Positions 22,126 to 33,191 of a stretch of 64,000 nucleotides of DNA are shown in pieces. The number at the start of each line of letters is the position of its first letter. Position 1 is the stretch's first letter. Below the pieces are notes generated by a model that saw only the letters and a list, made by a program, of their open reading frames with translations, did no database searches and had not been told where the DNA came from. A program made the position numbers and the translations under genes. Origin of the DNA: Orobanche coerulescens (Eukaryota > Streptophyta > Magnoliopsida > Lamiales > Orobanchaceae); assembly GCA_033398695.1 (NCBI GenBank), contig CM065802.1, positions 204,743,096 to 204,807,095 of the forward strand, read 5' to 3'.

Positions 22126-23125
22126 TCTCATATTGATGATGTGTTTGCATAAAAGTTGTGAAAAAAATCATGAGAACGACAATATCTAACCATGCTCAGT
22201 TGGCGAGTTTTATCGTAGAGCATATTATCCCAAATAGAAAGAAATAATCCAGACATAACTTGATTTTCTTACATAGTGATAGGTAATGCTAACTCCGCCA
22301 AGTATAAATATCGTTAGACAAATGGGTTCTTTTCAGAAAGTTTAATGATAATGATGAAGTACTGAGGTACGAGAGACTTCTTGTCGCACAAGGCTTGTCA
22401 CAACGCCCTGGAATTGATTACTATGAAACATACTCTCACGTAATTATAACGTTATCACGTTTCGCTACTTGATTAGATTAGTAATTTTTGAAGGACCGTA
22501 ATGCATGAGTGGTTACTTCATATCTCTATGAGAATGAAATACAAAGATATAAATGGAAATGTCCGATGATATTTCATTACCCAATCAAGTGACTCTAGCC
22601 TATGAAGTGCATTTGCAATTTTCTTGAAATCCTCACTTTACAGCTTGAAGCAATACAAAATGATGTAATATAACCGATAGAGTGATGTCGAGATACGAAC
22701 ATTGCAAGCTACACTCACTACTTGATTAGGAAAGGATAAAAGAATGATGAACTATGTCCCAATGTCTTCATAAAGAAAACAAGTTCCGAATTTGCAATCA
22801 TTGCAGTATACGTCGATGACATGAAAATAACCGATACTATTGATGAAAAAGAGAAACCACCGAATACTTGAAATATGATTTTGATATACAAGATCTTGGA
22901 AAAACTCAGTTCTATCTAGGTATTGAGATATAACATCGAGTTTGTCAAATTCTCATCCACCAGTGTGCCTATGTCTAAAGGTCGCTCAAACGCTTTAATA
23001 TGGAAATGGTACGCTCGGTTAGCAATCTCATGATTGGTCATAATTTGGATATAAAGAAAGATCCATTTCGTCCAAAGGAAGATAATGAAGAGCTTATGGG
23101 CAATGGCACATTATTGTACTTTGCT
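22126..23125 (+). pseudogene. Ty1/copia pol relic, RT part (right half)
   Basis: Plus-strand continuation of the relic at 3156-4255. It starts at IDDVFA and reaches RT motifs in broken frames: [16 protein letters not shown] and [20 protein letters not shown] (about 22325-22440), then EFAIIAVYVDDMKI (about 22790-22835, the YVDD catalytic site), IQDLGKTQFYLGIEI (about 22885-22930) and SLKRFNMEMVRSVSNLMIG. Stops and frameshifts are frequent, so it is a long-dead copy. It stops being recognisable at about 23125, before RNase H. Confidence 0.85.
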
Positions 23126-24178
23126 ATGTAATAATCACATTTATTTTCATAACTTGCTTGAACTCGAATTTTTGATTTAGTTATGTCATTGGAGTTTTCA
23201 TTTCGAATTTCCACATTTTTGTTATGAATCACGAGTATTTTGTTGATTTATGATTTTCTAACTATTCATGGTATTTGTGTCGTTAGGATCCTTGTTTGGA
23301 TATATCTGGTTTAGTCATTGTCATGCAGAACGATAGTGCTTGGGTTCGTAAATAGCACGTTTATGCAAGTGTTTCTCATCTTTCCTTTATTCCACGTGTT
23401 GTCGTCATTTTTGGGATTTTTCAGTGAACCTTAGCGCTTCGTCATTTTTATTAGAAAAGTCACTGGCCTATTTTTGGTGCTCAGCAGCATATTACGGCTG
23501 TAAAAGCTACAGAGTTTACAGTTGTATGATATCCTATTATGCTCGATTAATGGGGGTACATGTACTAGAGTACAAATGCCTAATTACGGTATGTGGTCGC
23601 TCTGTTATTCTGCAAGACACACCTGGTACGGCTGTAACAGCAGTTATGTAAACCTGGAAGCAGGTTCGGTACTTCATTTTCCTCTATTTTCTTCACTCTC
23701 ACGAGGGGATGTGCGATTTGGCAAGATTGAATCTGAAGTTTGGCCGCCATACCATCATCTGACAATATTTTAGAGTTTTTATCTCAGATCAAACATTATT
23801 TAATCATATCTTTACAGTTGAGGTGAATTTCTTTTGAACCGTACTTTTATGTTTTAGGGTAGATTTTGCCCTCGAAATGGTGATTATTGTTTACTAGCAC
23901 GTGAATATTATTTTATCATTGAATATTGTTCCTTGAAGTATTTGAGAATGTCAATGATTATTATACTTATCTGTTAATGATGTTGCCTCCGTATTGTTTG
24001 TTAAAATATCCAAGTGGGATTGTCGGGATTGTTCAGGGTTCGTTTGAAGTCTTTGTTGTTCATTGAACATTATTGTTTTCTAGGGTTGAGGGCTTGTGAA
24101 GGATTCGAATCGAGACTCCTTCTGTAGTAAATTTCTTCGTGTTCAACATATAAAGACAAGTACTTAATTGCATTATGT
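23126..24178 (+). other. Unassigned, possibly decayed LTR
   Basis: No credible coding. Short LTR-like cues appear on the plus strand near the end (GACAAGTACTTAATT at about 24150, resembling the GCAAGTACTT words of the chromovirus LTRs). I cannot fix the ends. Confidence 0.35.
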
Positions 24179-24206
24179 TATATATATATATATATATATA
24201 TATATT
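24179..24206. repeat. (TA)n microsatellite
   Basis: An uninterrupted TA run of about 26 bases. Confidence 0.95.
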
Positions 24207-24429
24207 AGTTCAACGTGAATAGTGAATTGTTGATTATGGTGTGAGTTGCTAGTGGTTGTCCACTCGGAAATTGGTTGGACGGAATTTCTAGGGACCTACG
24301 GTAAGGGGCCTGGTCGTGGACGTGGTATCCACTCGGGGAGGTGCGACGGGACATTTGGGGATATATGCTAAAGGACCTGATCCCAATATTACACTTGAGT
24401 AATGATGTGTTTTTATGAGACATGAATAT
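24207..24429 (+). other. Possible LTR fragment with tandem-unit core
   Basis: It contains GGTATCCACTCGGGGAGGTG and CGACGGGAC, words that resemble the tandem-repeat block of the chromovirus LTRs (compare 47100-47230). Too short and diverged to assign firmly. Confidence 0.4.
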
Positions 24430-24605
24430 TCTGGAATATTGTTACAGATGTTTTAAACCGGGATGCATTCAAAGCATAGATGGATGTTTGAAGATTGCAC
24501 ACTTTTCTAGCATCTCTTGGATCCTCAAAACCTGTGTTATATACACATCCTCTTCCCAAATTCCATTTAGCAAGGCGGTTTTGACATCCATTTGCCAAAG
24601 CTGAT
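24430..24605 (-). pseudogene. Ty1/copia RT fragment
   Basis: On the minus strand the frame reads LWQMDVKTALLNGIWEEDVY, the conserved RT segment of copia elements, followed by a mutated CAIFKHPSM. Only about 55 codons remain. The fragment ends at the truncated LTR at 24615, so it may be the target of that insertion or a leftover of the same family. Confidence 0.75.
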
Positions 24606-24614
24606 AATTATAAT

Positions 24615-25456
24615 TGTTGGGTTTTTATCGAACTAATAAGATTTATGATCTCATCATATATCGAAATAGTGCAGCGGAAGTATAAATATAATATGTAAAA
24701 ATCCTCCGAGGATCCAAGTATATTAACAAAGTACGAAGAACAAGATTGTTACCTCTTGTAGCATGTTTTCGATCGAGCCTTCTAGAGACGTTGCAAGAAG
24801 CGAGCGTCCTCTACGGTATCCACACAACGAACAAGTCCCGAGCGTCTAACGGATTGCTAGCTCCGATTTAATAAAGATTTCACTTAAATCAATTTGAATA
24901 TAAGTATGTTCTTGATTATGGTAAGAACAAGAACACCAAGAATATTATTCAAATGTTCTTGAATTTTGATCTAAAATAACAACATGAATCTTATTCAATA
25001 TGTTATTAAAGATCAAACTCACAAGATTAGATGAAGATTAGATGAGTATTCTAAATACTTTCTTGGTCAAAGAATCAATCTTCAAAGATATGAAGATATG
25101 TTCTTGATTCTTTTGATTATTCAACTCTTGAATATTATCTTCAAGACTTTGAGAGAGAGAAATTTCAAAATCAGATTTTTGATTCTCTCTACACAAATAT
25201 GTCTTCACTTGTGATTAAGTCTCTTTTTTGAGGGCTATCACAAGACACTCTTATATAGTCCTCTACATGGCTACGGATTCACCAACCCTTTCACCAACTT
25301 ACAATCAATCGGGACAAAATAGCTGCTCTGCTCGTTTAAGTGTGTGACCCTGTAGGTTCTAATTAATACGGCAATGAGTATAAAATAATTTTTACGACTC
25401 ATAAATCATAAGCGGCCTCTAGTTAGACATTATGACTACCCGCATTAAAAGAATTA
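24615..25456 (-). repeat. Truncated 3' LTR of the copia element
   Basis: It aligns closely with 29013-29850, from TGTTGGGTTTTTATCG to GCATTAAAAGAATTAA, then diverges abruptly into integrase coding sequence. Confidence 0.88.
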
Positions 25457-25460
25457 AACC

Positions 25461-26624
25461 TCATCTAGCATTTGTATTCAATGGTCCACATATATCAGTA
25501 TGTATTAAGCCCAATAAATTTGCAGCTCTCTCAGTATGGCCCGTGAAAGGAGCTTTGGTCATTTTGCCTAATAAGCAAGATTCGCATGTATCATATGATT
25601 CTAAATCAAATGTCACCAAGATTCCATCTTTATGGAGTTTGGTTATATGTTTTTCGTTTATATGGCCCAAACGACAATGCCAGAAATTTGTTTGGTTTAA
25701 ATCATTTGATTTAAGTCTTTTGACATTTATGTTACAGACAGATTTGGAATTTTCAAGATTTATGGGATATAATCTCCCACTCATCAAGGCATCTCCATAA
25801 AAAATACCTTTATTAAATATGGACATTACATTTTTCTCAATAGTAAAGTTATATCCTTCCAAATCAATGCAAGCAACTGATATAATGTTTCTACCCATAG
25901 AAGGAACGCAATAACAATTATTAAATTCCAATACAAGTTCATTTGGTAGTTTTATAACATAAGTCCCTACGGCAATAACAGCAACTCTTACTTTATTTCC
26001 AACACGTATGTCCATTTCACCTTTTGCCAGTTGTCTACTCTTTCGCAACCCATGCGCATTCACACAAATGTGAGATTCACTACCGGTATCTAATACCCAT
26101 GATGAAGAACTAGATAAATTGACTTCTATAACAAGAATACCTGAAGCAGCAGTCTCACCGCTCTTCCGTTTCCTCATTTCTTCCAGGTAGACCTTGCAAT
26201 TCCTTTTCCAATGACCAGTTTCATTGCAGTGGTAGCAAGTCCCTTCTTTTGGTTGTTTCGATGACTTCTTGAAAGGTTTAGGTTTGGGTTTAGGCAACAT
26301 TTGCATTTTACCCTTACCTTTATCTTTCGGGGCCATCTTATTTCCTTTCTTTTTATTCCATTTCTTTTGAACCATTAAAACATTAGGAACAACTTTCTTA
26401 ATGTTTGTCTCAGATTGTTTTAACATCCTATGCAACTTAGTAATAATTTTCTCCATGTTGTGCATGTTGAATTTTATTACAAATTGATCGTACTGTGAAG
26501 GCAGTAATGCTAAGATCATATCTGTAGCGAGTTTCTGACTGATAGGAGCTTCTAGCATTTCAAGATGCTCAATGTAGCCCTTCATCTTAAGGACATGAGC
26601 ACTCACAGAAGTACCTGAAGACAT
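25461..26624 (-). pseudogene. Copia gag-protease-integrase start
   Basis: A 387-codon frame. Its N-terminal part is gag (LPSQYDQFVIKFNMHNME), with a CCHC knuckle CYHCNETGHWKRNC near residue 130. The protease active site is WVLDTGSESHIC near residue 177. The GAG-pre-integrase region has FWHCRLGHINEKH and CESCLLGK near residues 330-365. The frame ends a few residues into integrase (HTDICGPLN) where the deletion joins the LTR. The catalytic core of integrase and all of RT are missing, so the copy cannot be autonomous. It overlaps the upstream gag frame with a frameshift at about 26620. Confidence 0.88.
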
Positions 26625-26995
26625 TTACAATCATTCAATGCCTTCGTAGTGGCAAACCTCTCCTGACGGGCTTGCTCTTGGAACATTTCCTTAAGCTGAC
26701 CCATCATTTCATAAGCTTCCATGCCCCCGAACTGTATCTGCAGCTCTGAGTTCTTGGTTGCTAGCATAAGGCATGTCACATCCAAAGAATCATTCATATG
26801 CTTACTATAAGCATATTTTTGAGCTTTGGTGGCGGTTGATTCCGGTTCATCAGGAATTGGGTTTTCCAGTATGTACTGCTTCTTTTCAACTTTGAGAACA
26901 ATTCTCAAGTTCCTTGACCAATCAAGGTAATTAGTGCCAGAAAGTTTTTCTTTGTCAATAATTGATCGCAACGAGCTTGTATTGATTGACGCCAT
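26603..26995 (-). pseudogene. Copia gag N-terminus
   Basis: The frame starts at MASINTSSLRSIIDKEKLSG (start codon at 26995) and includes NYLDWSRNLRIVLKVE and YAYSKHMNDSLDVTCLMLAT, the typical copia gag N-terminus. An upstream in-frame methionine (27019) is possible, but the MASI start fits the family better. A frameshift near 26620 separates it from the rest of gag. Confidence 0.85.
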
Positions 26996-29012
26996 TGATT
27001 CTACAATATTAATATGCAAAGTTATTAGTGAGATATATTGATTTTAAAATCTAACGATCAAGTAAATGCAAGCACAACTTTGGCATGTCCCTCACACATA
27101 AAAGAAGTTTAGTTTTTATCAATAGAGATGACATCTTATGTCAACATGTTAATCTCAAATATTATGTATCACATACACATATATGAATTATAATCTAACG
27201 ATCAAATAAGCACAGACACAGCTTTGGCATATCCCCTATAATTAAAAATGCTTTAGATTATCATTTGGGATGACATCTCATGTCGTTTTAATCGTATTAA
27301 TCCCAAATAAGCCATAGGTCCAAAACCGTTTTGTATAACCTATATAAGTCTTAACCATTTAAAACATATGTATAAGCTAGTTTATTCATCTCGCCTCCTT
27401 AAGATAAAATCCATACACCCTGTTTTGACAGACCCATATTAGAAATGATCGAAAGTTTGACGAGTGTTTTGAAATGGTTGGCTCTTGAGACTTATATTTC
27501 ATATCAATTGATTTAATAAAACTATTTTATCAAAACTGATTATCTCAAAATTTTTACCATGTATCTCATACATGTAAACGTTTTAATGAGTTTGATTTAT
27601 TTGCCAATAACGATTATTTAAGCAAATAAAATAAATATGATACATCTCATATAGTCATATGCTAATTTAAATATGATGCATCTCATACAATCGTATGCAA
27701 TGTAAATATGATGCATCTCATACATTCACATGAACAATTTGGTGTGGTGTGGTATAGTCATAGATCCTATTATGATATTCGTTAATATCAATAGGTCGTT
27801 CGGCGTAATCTTCGATAACACCTTTCTTCTTGGATTCCTTCTAAGTAGCTCATCTCATTCGTTTTCTCTTATAGCTAGAACTATTCTAAACTATATCTTT
27901 GTATTTTGTAATAGAAACCTCGAGTTACATTCGAGGGGAGTAAGATGAGAAGAGAAATTACAACAAGATAATAGGAAGGCAAGACATACAAGTCGTATTA
28001 TGAATATTACAACCATAATCGAATCATAAATTTAATTGATCTAGTACGACTATACCAACCATGGTGCATTAACTATTTAAGCATTCACAAGCACATATAA
28101 TATATAAAATGTACCAAATATCGACCATCGGTAAGTTATATAATATATAAAATATGCAAAATATCGACAATCGATAAATTATAAAGTTCCGAGGGCCAAA
28201 AATCAAACCGAGTAAAACGGGAAATAAATTTCCAGGAATACACGAAGAAAACAAGGTCGAAACGGGTCCCAAAGTGGCCTGGACCACGGTCCGAACATCC
28301 TGGACCGCGGTCCCTTGGTCTGCATCAAGACGGCACACATGCCAAAGACACGGCATGGACCGCGGTCCTCGCCCTGTGCCGCTCGGCAGCCTTGTTCCAG
28401 CACTCCATCAGGTATTTTTTTGAGTTTTTGAGTATACATCTTATGTATACTTCATGTATACATCTTATGTATATAACAACTAATACTTTTTGAGCAATTT
28501 AAACATATAAATCAAGTTGATCAAATCTATATTTATACAACCTCGGAATCAAAATATAATTATGTTCATATGAAAATTTTAAAGAAACATAATCTTTACA
28601 TAAACAAATTTATGTTCATATGCACCTCTTAAAATTCATAATCCTAACATAAAATTTATATGTAGATCAAATCATATGTTCTTTGATTCTTGAATTATTA
28701 GTAGAACTAAATCATCACATAAATCTCCATATATCAAAGAACCACATATGTCAAGATCAAACATATAAATCAAAATATATATTTCACCATATACATATTA
28801 AGATAGGCATCATATATATATATATATATATATATATGTATAGATCGAAACACAAATCTATTAAAATTATATATATCACCATATATATAAATATACATAG
28901 ATAAAATTTATATATAATATATATAAACATCATATATCACATATATGAACATCATATATCAACATATATGAAAATTGAAACAATGAAAATATACTAGTCG
29001 CTCCGATACCAC
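26996..29012 (-). other. Copia leader (untranslated region)
   Basis: AT-rich, about 2 kb, no coding. It holds a block of GGACCGCGGTCC palindromes (28281-28368), an AT microsatellite (about 28808-28838), repeated ATACATCTTATGTATAC words (about 28430-28475) and the primer-binding site TGGTATCGGAGC on the minus strand (29000-29011). Unusually long for a copia leader. Confidence 0.7.
28281..28368. repeat. GGACCGCGGTCC palindromes in the copia leader
   Basis: GGACCACGGTCC at 28281-28292, GGACCGCGGTCC at 28302-28313 and again at 28357-28368. Two are perfect 12-bp palindromes and one carries a single change at the central CG. Confidence 0.9.
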
Positions 29013-30118
29013 TGTTGGGTTTTTATCGAACTAATAAGATTTATGATCTCATCATATATCGAAATAGTGCAGCGGAAGTATGAATATAATATATAAAAAC
29101 CCTCCGAGGATCCAAATATATTAACAAAGTACGAAGAACAATATTGTTACCTCTTGTAGCGTGTTTTCGATCGAGCCTTCTAGAGACGTTGCAAGAAGCG
29201 AGCGTCCTCCACGGTATCCACACAATAAACAAGTCCCGAGCGTCTAACGGATTGCTATCTCCGATTCAATAAAGATTTCACTAATCAATTTGAATATAGG
29301 TGTGTTCTTGATTATGGTAAGAACAAGAACACCAAGAATATTATTCAACTGTTCTTGAACTTTGATCTAAAATAACTACGAATCTTATTCAATCTGATAC
29401 TAAAGATCAAACTCACAAGATTAGATGGAGATTAGATGGGTATTGTAAATACTTTCTTGGTCAAAGAATCAATCTCCAAAGATATGAAGATATGTTCTTG
29501 ATTCTTTTAATTATTCAACTCTTGAATATTATCTTCAAGACTTTGAGAGAGAAAGAAATATCATAATCAGATTTTTTATTCTCTCTACACAAATATGTCT
29601 TCAGTTGTGATTAAGTCTCTTTTGTTAGGGCTATCACAAGACACTCTTATATAGTCCTTTACATGGCTAAGGGTTCACCAACCCTTTCACCAACTTATAA
29701 TCAACCGGAACAAAATAGTGCTCTGTTTTTTTAAGTGTGACCTTGTAGGTTCTATTTTATACGGAAATGAGTATAAAACAATTTTTAGGACTCATAAATC
29801 ATAAGCGGCCTCTAGCTAGACATTATGACTACCCGCATTAAAAGAATTAATTCGACGGCACGAACGAAATCTCGTTACTGTATAATATGTAATCCTCTCG
29901 TCGTGTGATATCCTAATTAAGCATAAGGCATGGATAAGTCGACCTTATATAGCTTAATTAATATTCTTGATCTCAAGTTACAATTGTCCAATTCAAATGT
30001 TTATCAATAACTCTTTATTGATCAATTTGAGCATGGCCATGCATTTAAACAATTTAACTTATCAAGGGCCCGTGGATACCTTCTCCGTTTTATTGGAGGG
30101 ACAAGTCCCCTCTGGACA
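29013..30118 (-). repeat. 5' LTR of the copia element
   Basis: On the minus strand it ends AAAACCCAACA next to the primer site. The outer end is placed at 30118 because the minus strand there starts TGTCCAGAGGGG, a TG start; this end is less certain than the inner one. Confidence 0.75.
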
Positions 30119-30290
30119 ACTACTGTAATACTCGAGATCTTTATTCCGGATTCGTTGGGTTTTCTGGGTTTTATCGGATAGTCATTGTCCTCATCGTAGG
30201 AATTTCGTGCCATGTTTGGTTGTGTCTTGTTGGGACATGTGTTTGGAGGCATTTCGGATCACTTTGTGGGTTGTTGAGTTTTTGTGGTGT

Positions 30291-30636
30291 AGCGCACGCT
30301 AATGCTTGTGGCATAGCGCACGCTACGGCGTTGTGGTTAGCGCACGCTACCGAATTTGTAGCGCACGCTAACTGGCAGTCTAGAGGCAGTCCAGTAGCTA
30401 CTGGACTGGGACTGGAGCTTTGTTAGCGCACGCTATCGACTGCTTAGCGCACGCTCTCTCTTCTTTCTATTGCACGCTACCCGGCAGGTGCGGTTCTGTC
30501 TAGGGGCTACTGGACTGGTTTTGTGACCCGTTAGCGCACGCTACGGCTTTTGGCTAGCGCACGCTAACTTTGTTATAGGCGGTTTCTCTAGAGCGTTGAC
30601 CCCGTTAGCGCACGCTAATGTAGGGTGTTTAGCGCT
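30291..30636 (+). repeat. Palindrome array in LTR B
   Basis: Nine exact AGCGCACGCT copies (30291, 30315, 30339, 30360, 30425, 30446, 30533, 30556 and 30607) plus one or two decayed ones. Neighbours within a group are 21-24 bp apart. All exact copies have the same orientation and central dinucleotide CA. Confidence 0.93.
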
Positions 30637-31604
30637 AATAATCGTCAAAGATAAATACCGACGGCAAAGATTAAGTCGTCATTTTCCACTTTTCTTCATC
30701 CCTTCCGACGGGAGTGAGATCCAGAGGCGATTAGGACTGATCTTTTTCTTCTAGCTTCATCTTTGAGCGGATTTGTAGATGTTTAACAACATCTAATCAT
30801 CTTCTTGGTCCAAATCAAGGTAATCTCTTTTTAGAACCCTATTTTCTTAAATTTGGGGTTTTTGCTTGGATTTGTGATTCTTAACCGATCTCATCCGATC
30901 GGTTATTTGTTCTTGTTTGTCTTGACCGTAATCTTCAGATGTTGTTAACCGTTCATCGATTTTTATAGCCCGGATCAACGATTCTTGATTTCTTTGAGAA
31001 CACTTAGATCCTTGTCGTTTTTAGGATCATTTCGGATTTCGATTAGTGTTATTGATTCGTGGTGATGCTATTTTCGTAGTATTCGTGGGCTGTCGAAGTC
31101 TTGATCGTTTTTGGAAGTTCGAAGGTTGCCCGATCGTGACCGTTCATCATTTCGTCGCTCGTGATATTGAGGCAAGTATCTTGTCCATACGTTTCATGTT
31201 TCGTAGGCGTAATTATTGATAAATGATTATATGCGAAACCCAATATTTAATGAACGTAAAAAGGGATCGGTATGTTCTCCATAAATGATGTCTTTCAACG
31301 ATAATTCGTGTACTTCGTGAATATATGTGTTCTCGGAATATGTGTGTTGGTTTTGTATGTTGAAAGATGCTATGATCACTTTGAGTGAGTTTAATAGACC
31401 GTAATCCTTTGCCGGGGATTTCGTAATGCTATGTGTACTTCTTCGGTAAGAACGTACTGTGTGTGGTATTAGTTGTTATTCCTTTGAAAGGAGGTTGTGA
31501 TGTTTACGTGTTGCTCGGCTTGATGTTCTGCTCATTGTTATGTGATCGTTGAGAGTGATGTGCCTCCGGGTAGGATTGTTGAATCTCCGGGATCCATACT
31601 TTCT

Positions 31605-31790
31605 AGTATGGGTCGGGTGTGACCGTAGGGTTATCCAATCCGGGTATGTCTTGCGGGGACTCCGAGGTTCGGGGCTTGCTAGCCCGATGCCGGGATAACT
31701 CATGGGGGTTATCATCGGGTATGTCTTGCGGGGACTCCGAGATTCGTGGCTTGTTAGCCCGATGCCGGGATAACTTATGGTTGTGGTTTG
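31605..31790 (+). repeat. Tandem units in LTR B
   Basis: Two units with GGGTATGTCTTGCGGGGACT, GGCTTG(C/T)TAGCCCGATGCC and GGGATAACT. A diverged third unit follows at about 31858-31920. The place in the LTR matches the tandem blocks of A and the LARD. Confidence 0.85.
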
Positions 31791-32280
31791 GAATGGTTCC
31801 GTGACTGTTGTCACGAGGACATGTGATTTGGTATGCTTTCCTATTGGGTTATTCACTCGGGTATGTTCTATGGGAGCATCTGAGGTTCGTGGCTTGTTAG
31901 CATGGGATGCGAATAATCCGTAGGAACATGTGTTATGTGATATGGGTCGTGGACCCTGTGGCTTATGATTTGGGTCTTAGACCCCATGTGTTGTGAATTG
32001 GGTTGTGAACCCGCGTTTTATTATTGGAATCGTATTTTGGAAAGATGATTTTGGGCCATGTCCCTAAGTGTTTTCGAAGGACTTGAGGATTCCTTTATTC
32101 CAAATGTTTTCAAACTCCCGAGATCATAAAATATTTTGTATGAGATACATGGTTCTATTCCTACCTTTTATAAATCAAACTGTTTTGATTAAGTGAATTA
32201 TCTCGGGAAATATATTCAAGATTTTTTTTTTATATTCTTGAAGCACGTTGTGTATGGCATGTACTTCTGTTTTATACTTG

Positions 32281-32330
32281 CACTAGCAAAACAATGAAGT
32301 TTTGCTAACCCCCGAGTATTCGAGGGGTGG
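32281..32330 (+). promoter_or_regulatory. Conserved double hairpin, LTR B
   Basis: TAGCAAAAC/GTTTTGCTA (9-bp perfect stem, 6-base loop), then ACCCC/GGGGT with an inner CGA/TCG. It ends 382 nt before the LTR end. Confidence 0.72.
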
Positions 32331-32712
32331 ATGTCTGTATTACGTCCAGGTACTTGCAGGTAGCTGGGGAGCGAGCCACAGGATCGATACGAAGGATGAC
32401 GAAGATACTAATCACGTGAAGACCAATTATAGAGTATTTGGTAGAGTCGTGTTGGTTATTCCTCCGATGTGTTATTTTCTCGAATTATGGAAGTGTTATT
32501 GTATTCTAGCCCCTGCGTGGGTATGTGTGCTGGGCAAGGATCTTGTACGTATTGTTGTGTATGTTGTGATATAAGACCTAATCGGTCTAATGGTCCTTTA
32601 TGTAGCCATGTCGGCATGTGAAGTGATGCATTGTTTTGTATTTAGCCTGGTAGATCCTCGCGGAGAGGGTCTGCGGCGCTGTAATATTCCTGAGTGGTTT
32701 GGGGGTGTTACA

Positions 32713-33045
32713 GAATATGGTATCGGAGCTTAGGTTGAGGAAACCTAGGCTGTCGGGTTGAGTTATGTGTTGTCGGGTCTTGTCTTGTCAGATTTGGTCT
32801 GACTGAGTGGTGTCGCGACGCGTCGTCTGAGTTGTCGGTCGTGATTAGTATCGAGGTGCAACCATCATCTTCGTGCGATCTGTGGATGTAAGCCTCCCTA
32901 TTTTGTTGTATCTCGTGTTATACGAGTTTATGTGATTCTGTGTTATTATGTGGAGTTTAATTGTGCCTCGTGAATACTTACTCCATACTTGTTTGATTCT
33001 CGTATTGTGTTGGAATAAAGAGTAGTACCGGTATGCATGTCTCTC
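32713..33045 (+). other. Primer site and leader of element B
   Basis: TGGTATCGGAGC at 32718-32729 is a methionine-tRNA-type primer site. The next 170 bases closely match the LARD leader (11080-11264 reversed), including TAGTATCGAGGTGCA and TGTGGATGTAAGCCTCCCTA. The leader runs into the LINE, so gag and pol of B are missing here. Confidence 0.85.
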
Positions 33046-33191
33046 TAGATTTTTTCTCCTCCTTCTCTCTACAATCTTCATACTCTTTTCTTGCATTTTG
33101 AGTTTTCCGGGCGATCTTCAACTGGTAACGGCTCTTTCGTTTGCATTTCCGCCGCCTAGGGCGGCGGTATTCCCTTTAATTATTCTGCCTC

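Larger units (their letters stand above)
24615..30118 (-). mobile_element. Ty1/copia element with internal deletion (minus strand)
   Basis: Two related LTR copies (24615-25456, truncated; 29013-30118) flank a leader, gag, protease and the start of integrase. The rest of integrase, RT and RNase H are absent, as is about 650 bp of the left LTR, consistent with a single deletion at about 25457. A primer site lies at 29000-29011. No target duplication is visible (ATAAT on the left, ACTAC on the right). Confidence 0.85.
30124..32712 (+). repeat. 5' LTR of gypsy element B (plus strand)
   Basis: It starts TGTAATACTCGAGATC, ends GGGGGTGTTACA and is followed by a primer site. It contains a palindrome array (30291-30636), tandem units (31605-31790 with a weaker third to about 31920) and the double hairpin (32281-32330). 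The last 60 bp (GGAGAGGGTCTGCGGCG) match the end of the LARD LTR, whereas the first part does not. The 3' LTR is not in the window. Confidence 0.9.

Noticed and set aside
28069..28439. Minus-strand frames across the copia leader
   Set aside because: They are created by the GGACCGCGGTCC repeats and AT-rich flanks, with no recognisable domain.
30291..30636. CRISPR-like array
   Set aside because: The regular short repeats resemble one at a glance, but the repeat is only 10-14 bp, the spacing is irregular over the whole array, it lies in an LTR, and the genome is a plant's.
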